A program made the translations under genes and the position numbers. A DNA stretch of 64,000 nt, from NCBI GenBank assembly GCA_024364735.1, contig JAGFNQ010010096.1, forward strand, positions 186,001-250,000, given 5' to 3'. The notes below the pieces were generated by a model. It was not told where the DNA came from. It saw only the letters and a list, made by a program, of their open reading frames with translations, and made no database searches. The stretch comes from Boesenbergia rotunda (Eukaryota; Streptophyta; Magnoliopsida; Zingiberales; Zingiberaceae). This document shows positions 9,068 to 21,182 of this stretch, in pieces; position 1 is the first letter of the stretch; each line of letters opens with the position of its first letter.

Positions 9068-10357
9068 TGATCAGGGGTTCCTTCCTGAAGTTTCTCAGTT
9101 AAGGCCTTAGACTCAGCTTCCTCTTTCAGGAATTTTACTTCCTGTCGGAGGGACTCGATTCGGAGTTTGGCTTTCGCCAAATCTCGGGATAGATAGGAAA
9201 TAAGCGAATTCAATTGCAATTTTGAAAAACCCGTTACCCTTATTTCGCCGTTGTCGGAGAAGGTCAGCTTGCCGTCGTCCTGGTCCGAGTCTGAGTCAGT
9301 CTCGATTTGATCCGAAGCGGTCAGGGCTAGAAGATTGGACTAGGGTGCTTCTTCTTCTCCTTCTGAGGAAGACTCGTCCCAGGTTGCTTGGAGTGCCTTC
9401 TTCTTTCTGGTCTTTTTGGACTCCTTTAGGCTTGGACATTCAGTCTTGTAGTGGCCCTTCTTCTTGCATTCGTAGCAGGTTACGTTGGGCTTGTGTTTGT
9501 CAGTTGCCGGTTCAGCTTGTCCGTCCTTTCTTCGGCTTGTTCTCCGTGTGTTGGTTTGGTTCTTCAACTTTTTGTAGTAGCTTCGAGCTAGCCGGACCAG
9601 TTCAGATTGATCTTCTTCTTGATCTTCTGTTTCTGAATCTGAGGTAGATTCGGGTTCAACTTGAGTTTGCTTCTTGGTCGTCTTTCCTGTTTCCCTGCAA
9701 AGAAAGCTATACTTTTCTCGACCAAAATTGCAGTTAGTCTGTTCATGCAGTTCAAGTTCAGAAAAACTCATCTAGCTTAATTTTTGAAAGATCCCTAGAG
9801 ACCTTGTATGCATCTACCATAGATGCCCACAAGGTGTCCTAGGGAACGCGTTTAGGGCATACCTTATAAGATCACGGTTTTTGAACCTGGTGACCTATTG
9901 CGTGAAGACCGTTCATCAATTCCTGGATTCTGGCATGGAGCTGAGCTGCTGTCTCGTTATCTGCCATTCTGATGGTGAAGAGCTTGTTCAGTAGCAGATC
10001 CCGTTTGCTGATCCTCGTATCTGAAGTTCCTTCGTGAAGCTCGATCAGTTTAGCCCATAGCTCCTTGGCACTGTTAAATGGGCCTACGCGGTTCAGCTCC
10101 TCTTTTGTCAGTCCGCATTGAAGGGTCTGAGTTGCTTTGGCGTCAGCTTCAATCTTGCGTTTAAGGGCAGTGTCCCACTCTGAGTAGTTTTGTGGTACGC
10201 CTTCAGCATTTGTGGGAATCATCAGTCCAGACTGGATGATTATCCACATATCCACCTGAGTTTTCAGGTGGACCTCCATTCGACTTTTCCAGTAAGGAAA
10301 GTCTTCTCCACTGAAAAGTGGAGGTCTGGCGGTGCTAAAACCTTCTTGGATGGCCAT
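9068..10357 (-). pseudogene. gag: Gag, frameshifted and 3'-truncated
   Basis: The ATG at 10357-10355 opens MAIQEGFSTARPPLF, six bases after a strong 3' splice site (CTATTTCAG/CAACAA; intron end 10364). The capsid region (YWKSRMEVHLK, ELWAKLIELHEGTSD) is intact down to about 9880. One extra base in an A run (about 9878-9886) then shifts the frame. The second half shows LELHEQTN, an acidic region and a CCHC knuckle (CYECKKKGHYKTEC, about 9440-9482), then an acidic and coiled-coil segment. The C-terminus is lost at the N. Same protein family as the gag at 4993. Confidence 0.85.
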
Positions 10358-10565
10358 TTGTTGCTGAAATAGCAAACAACAAAAACAACGAAAATATTCC
10401 AAGACTTGGTCTTGGATTAGTAGTGCAAAAAAAAACAAATTTCAAGGGGTGTTGCACCAACCTTGAAAGAAAAACTCGAACGAAAATATTTAAAAAAATG
10501 AGAGAGAAAATGAAAGAAATCCGAAAAATTTTCAAACTGGTGGTTGCACCAAGTTTGAATTCCCC

Positions 10566-10577
10566 GCTCTGATACCA
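10566..10577 (-). other. Primer-binding site of element 2
   Basis: Minus-strand TGGTATCAGAGC, two bases from the LTR end at 10580. Confidence 0.92.
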
Positions 10578-10579
10578 CT

Positions 10580-11959
10580 TGTTGGATCGAGAAAGACCGA
10601 TAGAGGGGGGGGTGAATATCGGAAAATGTTCGGATTTAAATGAAAGAGTAAGTGCGCGGCGGAATAAAATCAAACAACGCAAACACCAAGGTTTTACTTG
10701 GTTCGGAGCCTGGGTCGACTCCTACTCCAAGGCCCACGGTCGTTGACCATTTACTTTGGGCAATTCTATAGTGCGCACAACGGTTACAGAGTGAGATTAC
10801 AAAATTACTGTAAATAGAAATATACACTTTGTTTTACCAACTCCCGGTGTAGATCGAGTTTCGGTGCAGTGGGAGGTTGACGGCGCTTCGTTCTTGAGTC
10901 GAGAAGTTTCCGGAGCAGAGCGCGGTCGTCAGAGCGTTTGGATGCGTTGAATGAAAGCAGTGTTCTGAAGAGGAGGGTCTAGGGCCCTTTTTATAGTGCC
11001 TGGGGGCGCCCTGGTCGACGGGGGCGCCCCCCCACGTGGCTTTTGATCCGCAAGAGGCTCGGTCAAGGTCTTAGCCCTTAATCCTCGGGATAAGGCCTTG
11101 ACGGGGGCGCCCTGGACGCTGGGGGCGCCCTGGTTGACCCGGCCAAACCTTATCCGCAGCGCTAAGCTCTCCTTGGTCAGGCTGGGGGCGCCCTGGGTGC
11201 GCAGTGCAGACGCGGCAGCAGCTTAACTCTTCAGTTTGTTTGCCATGGGGGCGCCCGGGACAGCGGGGGCGCCCTCAGAATGTACTGTCGAGGTTCATTT
11301 GCTTTCTTTGTGTTTTGTGTTCACCTTGGGGGCGCCCGGGACACTCCGGGCGCCCTAGTCAGCAGTTGCCTCTTTCCTTTGAGGAATTCTGAGCTGCAGA
11401 CACACGTTCCTTCGGTCCTGCTTCCAGGGTTAGTCCAAAACACAATAAAACAAATATTTAATTTAATTTATACAGCCTCAGCTGTCTTGGTTCTGACTTT
11501 GGTCTCCAAAATGGAGCCCTAGGTCGAACTGACGCCTAATGTTCCCTCAAGGGGAACGCGTCCTCACCTACTCCTCTCGGGAGAATTTACCTGGTGCCAA
11601 CCGGCTCCTCCAGTTGGACTTTTGCCCGGCAGCCCTTCGCCAGGTCTTGAGTAACATGCAACCCTTCGCTTGGTGCCTAGCAGCCCTTCGCTAGGTCTTT
11701 TCTTCTGGCAGCCCTTTGCCAGTGCTTAGCATTCCTTCGCTAGGGTTTGTCCATTCTGGCAGTCCTTCGCCAGAGCCTAGCAGTCCTTCGCTAGGGCTTT
11801 TCTTCTGGCTGACATTCCTTTGCCAGTGCCTAGCATTCCTTTGCTAGGGCTTTTCCTGTACACTCAAGAAACTTGTTAGACAACAACTAACCCTTAACTT
11901 TTGAACCCTTTTGCCAATATCAAAACACAGGTTTGACTTGGGTGCATTCTGCACCAACA
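10580..11959 (-). repeat. 5' LTR of element 2
   Basis: Reads TGTTGGTGCAGA... to ...GATCCAACA on the minus strand, with perfect TGTTGG/CCAACA termini. It holds U3 tandem repeats built on CCTTCGCTAGG/CCTTCGCCAG (11630-11850 on plus), the shared U3 block (11470-11575), the GGGCGCCC palindrome array (about 11000-11365), a TATA box (10995-10988), a donor-like G/GTAAAAC at 10839/10838, and a C7-C8 tract near its end. Confidence 0.9.
10988..10995 (-). promoter_or_regulatory. TATA box of element 2 LTR
   Basis: TATAAAAA on the minus strand, just downstream of the GGGCGCCC array, in the same place as in sister LTRs. Confidence 0.7.
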
Positions 11960-13443
11960 CATTCTTGTTTCTTACTAGGTCCGTTCATAGTCCGTCGACC
12001 TAGGGGTTGCATAGCACATTCTTATCATATCATAAGCATATCATCATAACCTATCACATCATTGTCATATCATGAGCATGGCATGCCTCTTATCTTATCA
12101 TGAAGAGTGTTCTTAGTCCCGACTTACAGGGAAGCATCTCTTAGGCATTTCATCATACATAAGTCATGCATAACATAAGGGTGCTTAAAGAGCTTAAACA
12201 TAGACATGTACATCATGATTCTTAGAGCATGAAAAAGCATGGGAGAAGACATGTTATCACCTATACTACTCATAGCATATTATGGGCATCCTTGGCGTGC
12301 CTAATTGGGGTTGTAGCTTCCCCCTTAGCCCAAATTCTTATTTAATCAGAAAATTCCAGCATATAAACTCTAAGTTTAGAGCATGATAAACCATGAAAAA
12401 CATTACACTAACATCATACATTAAGGTAGGAATCATAGAGGAGACATTAGAAGGCATGTTGGGGTTGTTACCCCTTCTTAAGTCCTACTTATCATTCTTT
12501 ACAGAAAATTCCAGCATACATACCTTAGTTTCCAAGCATGTTAAAATCATGAATAAACCATATTTACATCACATATCATCTTATATATCATAGGGAGGGT
12601 CATTATCAAGCATACTAGGACTTTAAACCTCTCTAAGCCCTAAAAGAGGTCCTTGGCCGAAAATTCCAGCAAGCCTACTCTGGGTTTTTGGGGGCTTAAG
12701 GACAAGGAAAACATCATATTATCATCATATATTTAGTCATACATCATGAGGAAAAACATATGCAAGTATAGGAGTAGATTAAACCCTCGCAAGCCCTAAA
12801 AACCTTCTTGGCCGAAAACATCAAGAGCTTCATCCTATGTTTAAACCCTTTTTAAACACTCGAAACTATTGTAATGCAGGTGAGGGGATTACTTACATCC
12901 TCTCGCTTGAATCTCCCCCATGAAGTCCTTGAAGAGGAGGAGAGGAGAGCCCTTCTTGCGCTTCTTTTCCTTAGCCTTGCTTTAGTAGAAGGTAGTCTCT
13001 CTATAGGGCCCTATTGGGAGTTTTTCTTATGGAGGAAACCTAGGGTTGGAGTTTCGAAAATTTGAGAAGGGGAGGGGAGAGTTTTCGGTTTTGAAGAGGG
13101 AAGAGTGAGGAAGAAGAAGAGAGGAAGTTATTCCAACTTCCCTTCACTTATTTATACTTTTCTCATGAAGAGACATGTCTCTTCACTTCCCTAGCTTTAA
13201 CAAGCATGTTTCTTATTCTCTCAACATGAAACATGGCTTGGTGTGTTGGTTATGACATGATTAGTGCAACTAGGAGGTTCAAGTTTCAATCCTTGCTTCT
13301 TCCTTTCTACCTCTTCTTTTTATCACATTTTGCATTAATCCATATCAAAGCCCATTAAGCCAAGCTCATCATGAAATTTCATAATAATGATAATGTTTCA
13401 TGAATTCATAATATTTCATATGGGAAAATTTTGGGGTGTTACA
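11960..13443 (-). repeat. Ty3/gypsy LTR fragment
   Basis: The minus strand starts TGTAACACCCCAAAATTTTCCC-like at 13443, the usual start of Tekay/Del-type gypsy LTRs. It shares blocks with the solo LTR at 60416-63638 (CTCTTCAC-containing stretch, repeated TTTCGGCCAA motifs). It interrupts the LTR of element A at CGAGTG/TGTAAC. The other end is cut off at element 2. The small ORFs here are not credible. Confidence 0.7.
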
Positions 13444-14384
13444 CACTCGTTCAGCTCTGATCCCTTTAAATTCGGGATCAGATCTTGATGGGGGCGCCCT
13501 GGTTGACCAGGTCAACTCTTATCCCTTGGCTTCGTTGGCTTCTGCTTCGTTGGCTTGCACTGGGGGTGCCCGGGATGCTGGGGGCGCCCGGGAGCTTGGG
13601 GGGCGCCCGGGAGCACGGGGGCGCCCCGCCCATGAGTTGTCGAAGCCTGCCTTTGCTTCTTGTGTTTTGTGTTCACCTTGGGGGCGCCCGGGACACTCCG
13701 GGCGCCCTGGTCAGCTGCTGCCTCACTCCTTTGAGGCTCTCTGAGCTGCAGACACTCGTTCCTTCGGTCCTGCATCCAGGGTTAGTCCAAAACAACATAA
13801 AGCAATAAGATGTTAGTTTATACAGCCTTAGCTATCTTGGTTCTGACTTTGGGCCTCCAAAATGGAGCCCTAGGTCGAACCGACGCCTACTGTTCCCTCG
13901 ACGGGGAATGCGTCCTCACCTACTCCTCTCGGGAGAATGTACCTGATGCCAACCGGCTCCTCCGGTTGGACTTTTGCCCAGCTGTCTTTCGCCAGGTGCC
14001 TAGCTGTCCTTCGCCAGGTCTTCAGTACCAAGCTGTCCTTCGCCTGGTGCCTAGCAGTCCTTCGCCAGGGCTTCAGTACCAAGCTGTCCTTCGCCTGGTG
14101 CCTAGCTGTCCTTCGCCAGGGCTTTAGTACCAAGCTGTCGTTCGCCTGGTGCCTAGCTGTCCTTCGCCAGGGCTTCAGTACCAAGCTATCCTTCGCCTGG
14201 TGCCTAGCAGTCCTTCGCTAGGTCTTTGTATCCTGGCATTCCTTCGCCAGGTGCCTAGCAGTCCTTCGCTAGGGCTTTGCCTGCACACTTGAGTAACATG
14301 TTAGACAACCATTATACCTTAACTTTTGAACCCTGTTGCCATTATCAAAACACAGGTTTGACTTGAGTGCTTTCTGCACCAACA
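13444..14384 (-). repeat. 3' LTR of element A, truncated
   Basis: Starts TGTTGGTGCAGAAAGC on the minus strand at 14384, directly after the PPT. Contains U3 tandem repeats with alternating CCTTCGCCAGG and CTAG motifs (13980-14280), the shared block (13819-13926) and part of the GGGCGCCC array. It ends at 13444 where gypsy LTR sequence begins; the TATA and U5 part are missing. ORFs at 13485-13808, 13870-14184 and 13937-14221 are repeat shadows. Confidence 0.88.
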
Positions 14385-14398
14385 ATCTCCCCCTTTTT
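14385..14398 (-). other. Polypurine tract of element A
   Basis: Minus-strand AAAAAGGGGGAGAT abutting the 3' LTR; primes plus-strand synthesis. Confidence 0.88.
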
Positions 14399-14399
14399 G

Positions 14400-15996
14400 A
14401 TTTATGGCAACCCTGGTTCAAAAAGTTAAGTTAATCAGAGCGTATAAAGATGAGATTTCGTTTCCTCCCCCTGGAAGGAATCTCCCCCTAGATTTTTCAA
14501 ATGTTCGTGGGTTTTTGAAAATAACTTCTAAGTCTAAAGATGTTTTAATTTTGCTTAGAGTAATTTTCAACAGAGACTTTGTATTTTCCAAAATAATTTT
14601 GGTTGTGCACTTTGTAGAAAATTTAAGTTTCAAAATACTTAGACACATTGAAGACTTAAGATTAAATATCACGAAGGATTTTTGAAAACTTAGGTTTGAG
14701 TACTAAGGAAAATTTCAAAAATTTAAGTTTAAGTACTCAGAAAGATTTTGAAAACTTAAGTTTAAAAATACTTAGAGGGTTTTTGAAAACTTAAGTTTGA
14801 GTGCTTAGAGAAATTTTGAAAATTTAAGTTCGAGTACTTAGAAAAATTTGAAAATTTCAGTTCAAAGTACTTAGGAAAATTTGAAATTTCAGTTCAATGT
14901 ACTTAGGAAAATTTGAAAATTTCAGTTCAAAGTACTTAAAAATTTTGAAAATTTCAGTTCAAAGTACTTAGGAAAATTTGAAAAAGAATTTTGATTTTTA
15001 AGTACTTTAATAAATTTGGTTTTAAGTACTTAGGAGAATTTGAAAAATTAAGTTTTAAGTACTTAGGAAACTTTGAAAAATTAAGTTTTAAGTACTTAGG
15101 AAAATTTTTAAAAAAATTTTAAATACTTAAAAAAACTTAGTACTTTTTGAATAAAGGATAGAGTTTGAAGTTTTGGATTTTTAAAAAAATTTAAACTCTT
15201 TTCCTTTCCTATCTCTCCCCCTTTGCCATATATCAAAAACAAATAACTATAGCAAAAACATGATAAATAAATTGCATAAGAAATAATAAATTTCATAAGT
15301 TGCTGTACTGAGCCAATTCAGGATATGAACTAAACCAAATCAGTTTCAATTTTCTCTTTTAGGGTCCTGTCTAACCCAATTAGCTATTTACTAACTGTTA
15401 TAAACAGTAGTTTTCGCTACGGTTAGTCAAGTTAAGTATTCTGTTCAAGTTAAATTTTCTAAACTTGACACTTAACTTGATTACTGTGTAAGTTGTATTT
15501 AGTGCCCCAATTACTGCAGATGCACTGACTTAAAGCATCTTGAATTAAGGCAAAGACCTAAGCATCTCAATCCATTCTAGGTTATCAATCAAAAGTACCC
15601 TAAGGTGCTTGTTAGATGCTGGCTTCTAAATCTATAGGTGCATGCATTTCTAGGGTTAGGGCCTAGGCTAAGTCCATTTGCGAAAAGGCCTAGTTTTGAA
15701 GGGGGTAGTTTTTTTAAAATAAAACTAAGTTGAAAACTTTATTTTAAAACTTTTCAAATCTAAGTAAATGCTGATTTTGAAAGCATTAAAAAAAAACTAC
15801 TTTAAAAACTGATTTTTAAATGGAAAAAGTAGTAAGAAAACCAAAAATAGACTAAACCTATTCTACCAAGCATAGTAAAGATCAGATACTTAAGTCAAAT
15901 AAGTGGTTAAATAAAATAGGTTAACTGGTCAAACAGAGGTCCAGTAGAGTCAAATATGAGTCAAGTTTTAGTTACTTAGTACAATGCTGAAATAGT
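14400..15996 (-). repeat. Non-coding 3' region of element A
   Basis: Degenerate tandem repeats of about 30-45 bp built on CTAAGTACTT plus an A/T run fill about 14690-15150. The rest is unique non-coding sequence shared with B (29797-31445) and D (48490-49000), including a second purine tract AAAGGGGGAGAGAT at 15225-15211. No gene seen. Confidence 0.75.
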
Positions 15997-17215
15997 CTAA
16001 CTATGAAGAAGGGCCAGGTGGTCAGATGAGCCAGGCTGCCATGATCGAAATAGTGCCATCATCTCGTGATACTGTGCGTCTCTGGCCTCCCCCTCAGCTC
16101 TAAGGGCACTCATATAGTCAGTGTAATAGTCAAGATTTGTCTCCATATCTTCAGCATGGTTTGCCTCTGCTTCCTCTCGGAGGCTCTGGACCTGTGTCTC
16201 CAGCCGTGGCCTCTGCTGCAAGATCTGCAACGTCAATGTCTACCTCCTCGTCTGAGTCGATCTGAGCTCCGGCGCGCTGTCGTCTCCAAGCTAAAACACC
16301 GGTGGTCGATACATCTATACCAGCTAAAGAGAAGTTCCTAAACCCTATCTCGTCAAAATCGATCATCGCAGATATTTCACCTACGGTAATGTCACGACCG
16401 TGGTGATGAAGGATGGAGGTGATGATGTGGCAGAAGGGGGTGCGTACCCGACCCTGAGTCGTGACACTGGAGGCATGTAAAATAGCGTGGAACATGTGAA
16501 GGCCAATGTCAATGTCTAAATGATGGATCAGGGCATACAGAAGGAAGGCATGAAAAGGTCGCATAGTCACGACATCCCTAGTGGATAGTGGTAATATGCA
16601 GCGGACCAGGACTCTGTACAGGGCGTAGTCCTGGACCTGAAGGTCAACGGACTGAAATCGTCTAGCTATGGGGAGTCTAGCTTCCCTATAGAAATAGGAG
16701 TGGAGAGTGTCTAGAGTAATGTGGGAGTAGGGAGCATCAAATGGAGGATCCCTAGGTCGATAGCAACAAAAGGTGGACTGAGAGAATCGTAGTCCAAGAA
16801 ATCGATTTAGTAAAATAGGAGTGATCGACAAGGGTATCTCTTGAACAGTGGTGACAAACATGAGATCGTTCTGTCTAACTATGTTATTATAAAATTCGGC
16901 ACATAAAGATGTATTAATTGAATGAGTGAAGAATACTAGATTATCTAGTTGATAAAAGTTTATAACATTCATGGCTAAAGGACAAGATTGGGTGAAGAAG
17001 TGTCTATTGAGATAGCTAGTTTTGATAGGCTTGTAGGTTGTTCGAGCAAACTTATTACAAAGTTCTAGAGTCGGGAACCTAGGGTCGGGACTCGGTTCGG
17101 TACCGGGGTTCGCTTGGTTTGCTCGGCATTTTCTAAGTTAAGAAACATGCACTTATAAGAAAGGAATTAAGAAAATAATTCTAAATGCATAAAAGAAATC
17201 ATACCGGGGAGGCAT
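15997..17215 (-). pseudogene. Transposase_32-like accessory ORF, frameshifted copy
   Basis: Sister of the ORF at 28531-29796. The first exon is ATGCCTCCCCG (17215-17205); an intron with GT at 17204 and AG at 17133 follows; exon 2 runs from 17132. The splice joins into MPPRKCRANQ in frame. The protein is readable to about 16230, where a deletion of about 50 bp relative to B, just before the coiled coil (RLETQVQSL), shifts the frame; the remaining C-terminus is in another frame (to 15997). It differs from B at scattered residues. Preceded by the same TATA and GGGCGCCC array. Function unknown; likely dead in this copy. Confidence 0.75.
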
Positions 17216-17319
17216 GGTTGAGATTGAGGAAACACAAGTGTCACTTGATCTCCTTGGAAGGAAGGAAGTGAGGAAGGAGGATGGTTTTTGGTGTGGGAAG
17301 AAGAAGGGGTTCGGATGCC

Positions 17320-17327
17320 CTTTTATA
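17320..17327 (-). promoter_or_regulatory. Internal TATA box before accessory ORF (A)
   Basis: TATAAAAG on the minus strand, 105 bases before the ORF's ATG, next to the GGGCGCCC array. Same layout as in B. Confidence 0.65.
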
Positions 17328-17335
17328 GGCAGGTC

Positions 17336-17585
17336 ATTGGGGGCGCCCGGGAGCTCCCGGGCGCCCGGGATAGTGGTCTCTGCCTTTGGCAGTGACTAGG
17401 GCTGTTGGGGGCGCTCGCAATGGCCCGGGCGCCCCGGTCAGGGTGATTTTGCAGCTTTTTCTGCTTTGACTGATATAGGGGCGCCCGCGTGGTTCCGGGC
17501 GCCCTGGTCAAGGGTCAGAGGCAGCTTTTTGCCTCGAGATAAGATAAAGGCATGGGGGGCGCCCGAGGAGTCACGGGCGCCCGGG
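17336..17585 (-). repeat. Internal GGGCGCCC palindrome array (A)
   Basis: Several inverted pairs such as GGGCGCCCGGGAGCTCCC with spacers, lying inside the element rather than in the LTR. Resembles the array upstream of the LTR TATA box. Confidence 0.8.
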
Positions 17586-18409
17586 GTGTGTAGGAAGTGA
17601 CAAATTTGATGTCTTGTCATTGTTTGACCATGGTTTAGTTGGTTTGACCATGGTTTTAGTTGGTTTGACCATGGTTTTACATGATTTGACTACTTTGACT
17701 GCTTTGATCATGGTTTGACTATGTTGACCATGGTTTGACCACGTTAACCATGGTTTGACTGCATTCTGAGCTACTGGATTAAACCACAATATAGATATTA
17801 AAGGAATGACAATTGAGTTTAATTTTACTGTCTCACCCAATCTAGGGTTTTCAATCACGTTAGCCTTACAGGTTTTATGAGACAAGTTCTGATAAGTAAA
17901 ATTATTTTGAAAACCTTAAATTAATTTTTGAAAATAATTGAATTTATTTTGAAATGAATGTTTAAATCTACAAGTAACTGAAATTTTATGTTAGATTTGA
18001 ATTTGACAAAGAATAATTTGAATTTGAATCTCAAAAATTGGCTTCCAGGTCTTGGCGAGGCACTAGGCCTTCTTTGGCCGTAACCTTATTGGATCATCAA
18101 CCCTTTCCTTGACAAAGCCTTTTAATGAAATTTCATTTTCAAAATTAATCTTTTGAAAAATTTTGGTCTAACTAGTTTGGGTCTTGGATCGGTAGCTTCG
18201 GCTAGTTTCACCAGTCTAAAGAGACCAAGTATACTTGACCTTATTAGAATTGGTTTCCCTAATGTACTATCATCTCACCGCCACCCAATACTATGTTGTT
18301 CAAATTTTAGTTAAGTTTGTTCAGTCCTTACACTAACCATTCCTAAGTCTAAGCATGGTAAATTGCAAAAATTAAATAAACAATCAACCAAGCAATTTGC
18401 AATCAAGAA

Positions 18410-18914
18410 TTAAATTCTATCTAACAATAAATATAGTTTTTTTAACTTGGCTCCCCCTGAACTAAAGCCACGATAATGGTTAGGCAAGATGTGAATCTTG
18501 TCCTTGGGGATCCAATACTGATTTGATCCAGTTAGTTTGTTCAGGTACAGTTTAGGTACCCATGCCTGAACTTTATTTCTGGACTGATTCAGTACAGTAA
18601 AATAGGATCTTTGTCTAGATTTGGTTCTATAGCCTAGTCCGGATCGATTTAGAACGGACTTCTGTTTTCCAAGAATCATGTCAAGACCCTTGGAACTAGA
18701 AGTGAATCATTCTAAGGCTGATCTAAGATCCTTAACATGAGTTTTCAGGGAGGAATTCTCTTTCTCAAGTTTTTCTACTTGATTAGAGGTTCCTTCTTGA
18801 ACCTTCTCAGTTAAGGGTATAGAGTCAGCTCCCTCTTTCAGAAGTTTTACTTCCTATCGGAGGGATTCGACTCGGAGTTTAGCTTTCGTCAAATCTCGAG
18901 AAAGATAAGATATT
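18410..18914 (-). pseudogene. gag: Gag C-terminus of element A
   Basis: The minus-strand frame shows DLTKAKLRVES, a coiled coil (KLEKENSSLKTHVKDLRSALE), then LDMILGKQKSVLNRSGLGYRTK, WVPKLYLNKL and NQYWIPKDKIHILPN, collinear with gag of D (46850-47327). Two in-frame stops precede the LDMILG motif. The capsid and zinc knuckle were removed where the Angela-like LTR begins at 18915. The next gene on this strand is the accessory ORF, not pol. Confidence 0.8.
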
Positions 18915-21181
18915 TGTTAGTGATATGAGAGAAGTGTCCTAAGGCAATCGCCTTATGATTGTAAACATTTCTTTTAATAAATGAAAATTCACTATTTGAG
19001 TATACATGTTTGTGTATTTGATTGGGATCTTAAACTCATCTACTGAATGTCCGCAATACAATTCACAGCATAAGAGAATTTGTGATGAGATCACAACTAG
19101 TGATTTTCTCTACATGTGCAATTGTGAAGTATTGAAAATATCCCTAGTCGATGAATTGATAAAAACGGACACTATCAATTCTGTTGAGACTAGCATGAGT
19201 TATTCTCTAATCAGCTGATTCTCACTGGCTGGTGACATTGGGATGTCCGGAGATAAACATGGATGCTAGTTAAGGGAAATAGTTCATTGGAGTGACTTGC
19301 TGTAAAACTTCATATGGTAATCTATATAGATATGTCAGTGAAGTTCTTACTGCAGCTTAAGTGCGATGTTCCTTTGACTTGCGGTGTTCAAGTCATCTTG
19401 GTCATGGAGACTTATACTTTAACATCTTAAGCAAGCATCTCCAAGGAGGTGTGGACCCAGGATGATTGGGTATAAGCCGAAGTGCCCGAAGATGTTTGAA
19501 CAGCCAACAAAGGATTCACCACTCCTTGCGAGGAGATGTATACCCAGGCCTATCGTCGGATTGTTACTTAAAGCCTCTGGCCAGAGTATGTCATGTTTAG
19601 AGTATGAGTCTCTTAAATACATGAGAGTAATTAGAAATCCAAAGGACGAGAAAGACACTACTTGGGCTAGGTGTGACGTAGTCAGCCTAGTGGGGATTGA
19701 CACACACAGACCATGTCCTGAACCAAGTGGGTATAAGATGGTGAAGGGAATGAGGCACGATTCATTAGAGCTGCTGAAGGGTTTCAGAATCACTTCTGAG
19801 GTCAACCGTTGATCTTTCGATTAATTGGGAGTCATGATGTACTTCTAGGTGCCACTCATGATCGTTCTATAATAGGTTGATTATAGATGGCCAACATAAA
19901 TCGAAAGCCTATTTAGTCACACGCACTACGAGTAATCCGAGGGATTTAAAACGAGTTGAAAATTGGATTTTTCGATCAAGAGAAATAAGTCGAATCAGAG
20001 TTAATCAGAGGCGCAACGGAAGCTAAAAATGGCTAAGTCTTTTGAAGGCTTATTGGGCGAATTAAATGAGTTTAATTCGTGATGGATTCGGCTCGGTTTG
20101 GTCGGCCAAAGAGGGTGCCAACCCTCTTTGGTTTGGCCGGCCACCACTTGGGGAGAAACCAATTTATTTGGTTTATTTTATAAAAGAAATCAAGTGCGAT
20201 TTGTTTTATAAATTATGGATAAATAAATTTGTATAAAGAAATTTATTTAAAGAAATTTATAGAAATTTATTCTTTTTTTTTATGGAAATTAAAATGATCC
20301 ATGGAATGGTTTATTTTAATTTTATAAAATCAATTATGAATTGATTTTTCCATAATAAGAAAATTTATAAATTTCTTGTAAAATTTATTCCATAATAAAA
20401 GGAGAGATGTATTTGTTTTATTATAAAACTAGTTATAATAAAACTTGGTTTAAACGGAATAATTGATAAAGAAAAATTTATAGGATAAATTTCTTATGAA
20501 AAATTCCGTTAAAGGGGAGACTTGGCAAGGGAGAGGCTACTATATAAAGGAACCAAGACTAGGCTTGATTTCCTTAATAGATTGATCAAGAGATTAACTC
20601 TCTCCCTCTCTCTCTCTCTAACTCTCTCTCTCTAGGGCTGGCGCCCTTTCTCTCTCTAGGGCCGGCTCTCTCTCCTCCCCTAGGGCCGGCGCAAGCACCT
20701 AGGGTGCCCGTGTGTTTCCTCCACCAAGTTCGTGTCGATGAAGAAGAAGAAGCGGATCGCGACTTCTTCCTTCCTTTCCCGGAATTTTGATTCCGTTACT
20801 TGGTGGTTAGTTTCCATCCTTCTCTCTTGATTTTCTAGTTGTGTCTTTGGAGAATCTAGTAGTTCTCGTCGACATAAAACTCGTGGCTTTGCGAAGTCAT
20901 CCCGAAGAGAACTCGGCATGGACGCGAATAGAGGCGGAGCTTCCAAGGGATGCTACGGTTGCATCTCGTCCCTTACTTCGAGTTACGCGAGGTACTAAGT
21001 AAATTAGTTTACTTTTCCGTAAAGTTTTAATTTATGATCATGTCCACACATCATAAGGTTGCATGCTAGATACGTGGTTAAAATAATTTGAGAAATTATT
21101 TTATGCTAATTCTTCCGCTGCACGTAAAAATTTAAAATTTTACGAACCCGTATCCTTGTCAACATGCACCCGGTCCCAACA
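18915..21181 (+). repeat. 5' LTR of Angela-like element
   Basis: Starts TGTTAG and ends CCAACA. The first 1.2 kb align with 26812-28041. A TATA box (20541-20548), a CT-rich microsatellite (about 20593-20635) and a GCCGGC-rich leader lie in the second half. No gene; ORFs here (19419-19812) are shadows. Confidence 0.9.
20541..20548 (+). promoter_or_regulatory. TATA box of Angela-like 5' LTR
   Basis: TATATAAA followed by GG, about 45 bases before the CT-rich leader. The truncated 3' LTR lacks it. Confidence 0.7.
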
Positions 21182-21182
21182 G

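Larger units (their letters stand above)
9068..11959 (-). mobile_element. Sirevirus-type copia element 2, 5' part
   Basis: On the minus strand: LTR (11959-10580), PBS (10577-10566), gag (from 10357) truncated at the N. Gag and LTR belong to the same family as elements A and B but are distinct from element 1. No pol, PPT or second LTR is visible because the copy is cut. Confidence 0.85.
13444..18914 (-). mobile_element. Pol-less Sirevirus derivative, element A
   Basis: Minus strand, 5' to 3': gag C-terminus (18914-18410), conserved spacer block (18105-18041), GGGCGCCC array with TATA box (17585-17320), spliced ORF (17215-15997), non-coding repeats, second PPT-like tract (15225-15211), PPT (14398-14385) and 3' LTR (14384-13444, cut by a gypsy LTR). 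Protease, integrase, RT and RNase H are absent, with no gap in which they could sit. The 5' end is removed at the Angela-like LTR (18915). It is an inverted sister of element B. Confidence 0.85.

Noticed and set aside
13980..14280. CRISPR-like regular repeats
   Set aside because: Short U3 tandem repeats without unique spacers, in a plant LTR retrotransposon; not CRISPR.
19419..19812. Opposed ORFs of 128 and 116 residues
   Set aside because: Both lie in the 5' LTR of the Angela-like element and overlap each other; no domain in either.
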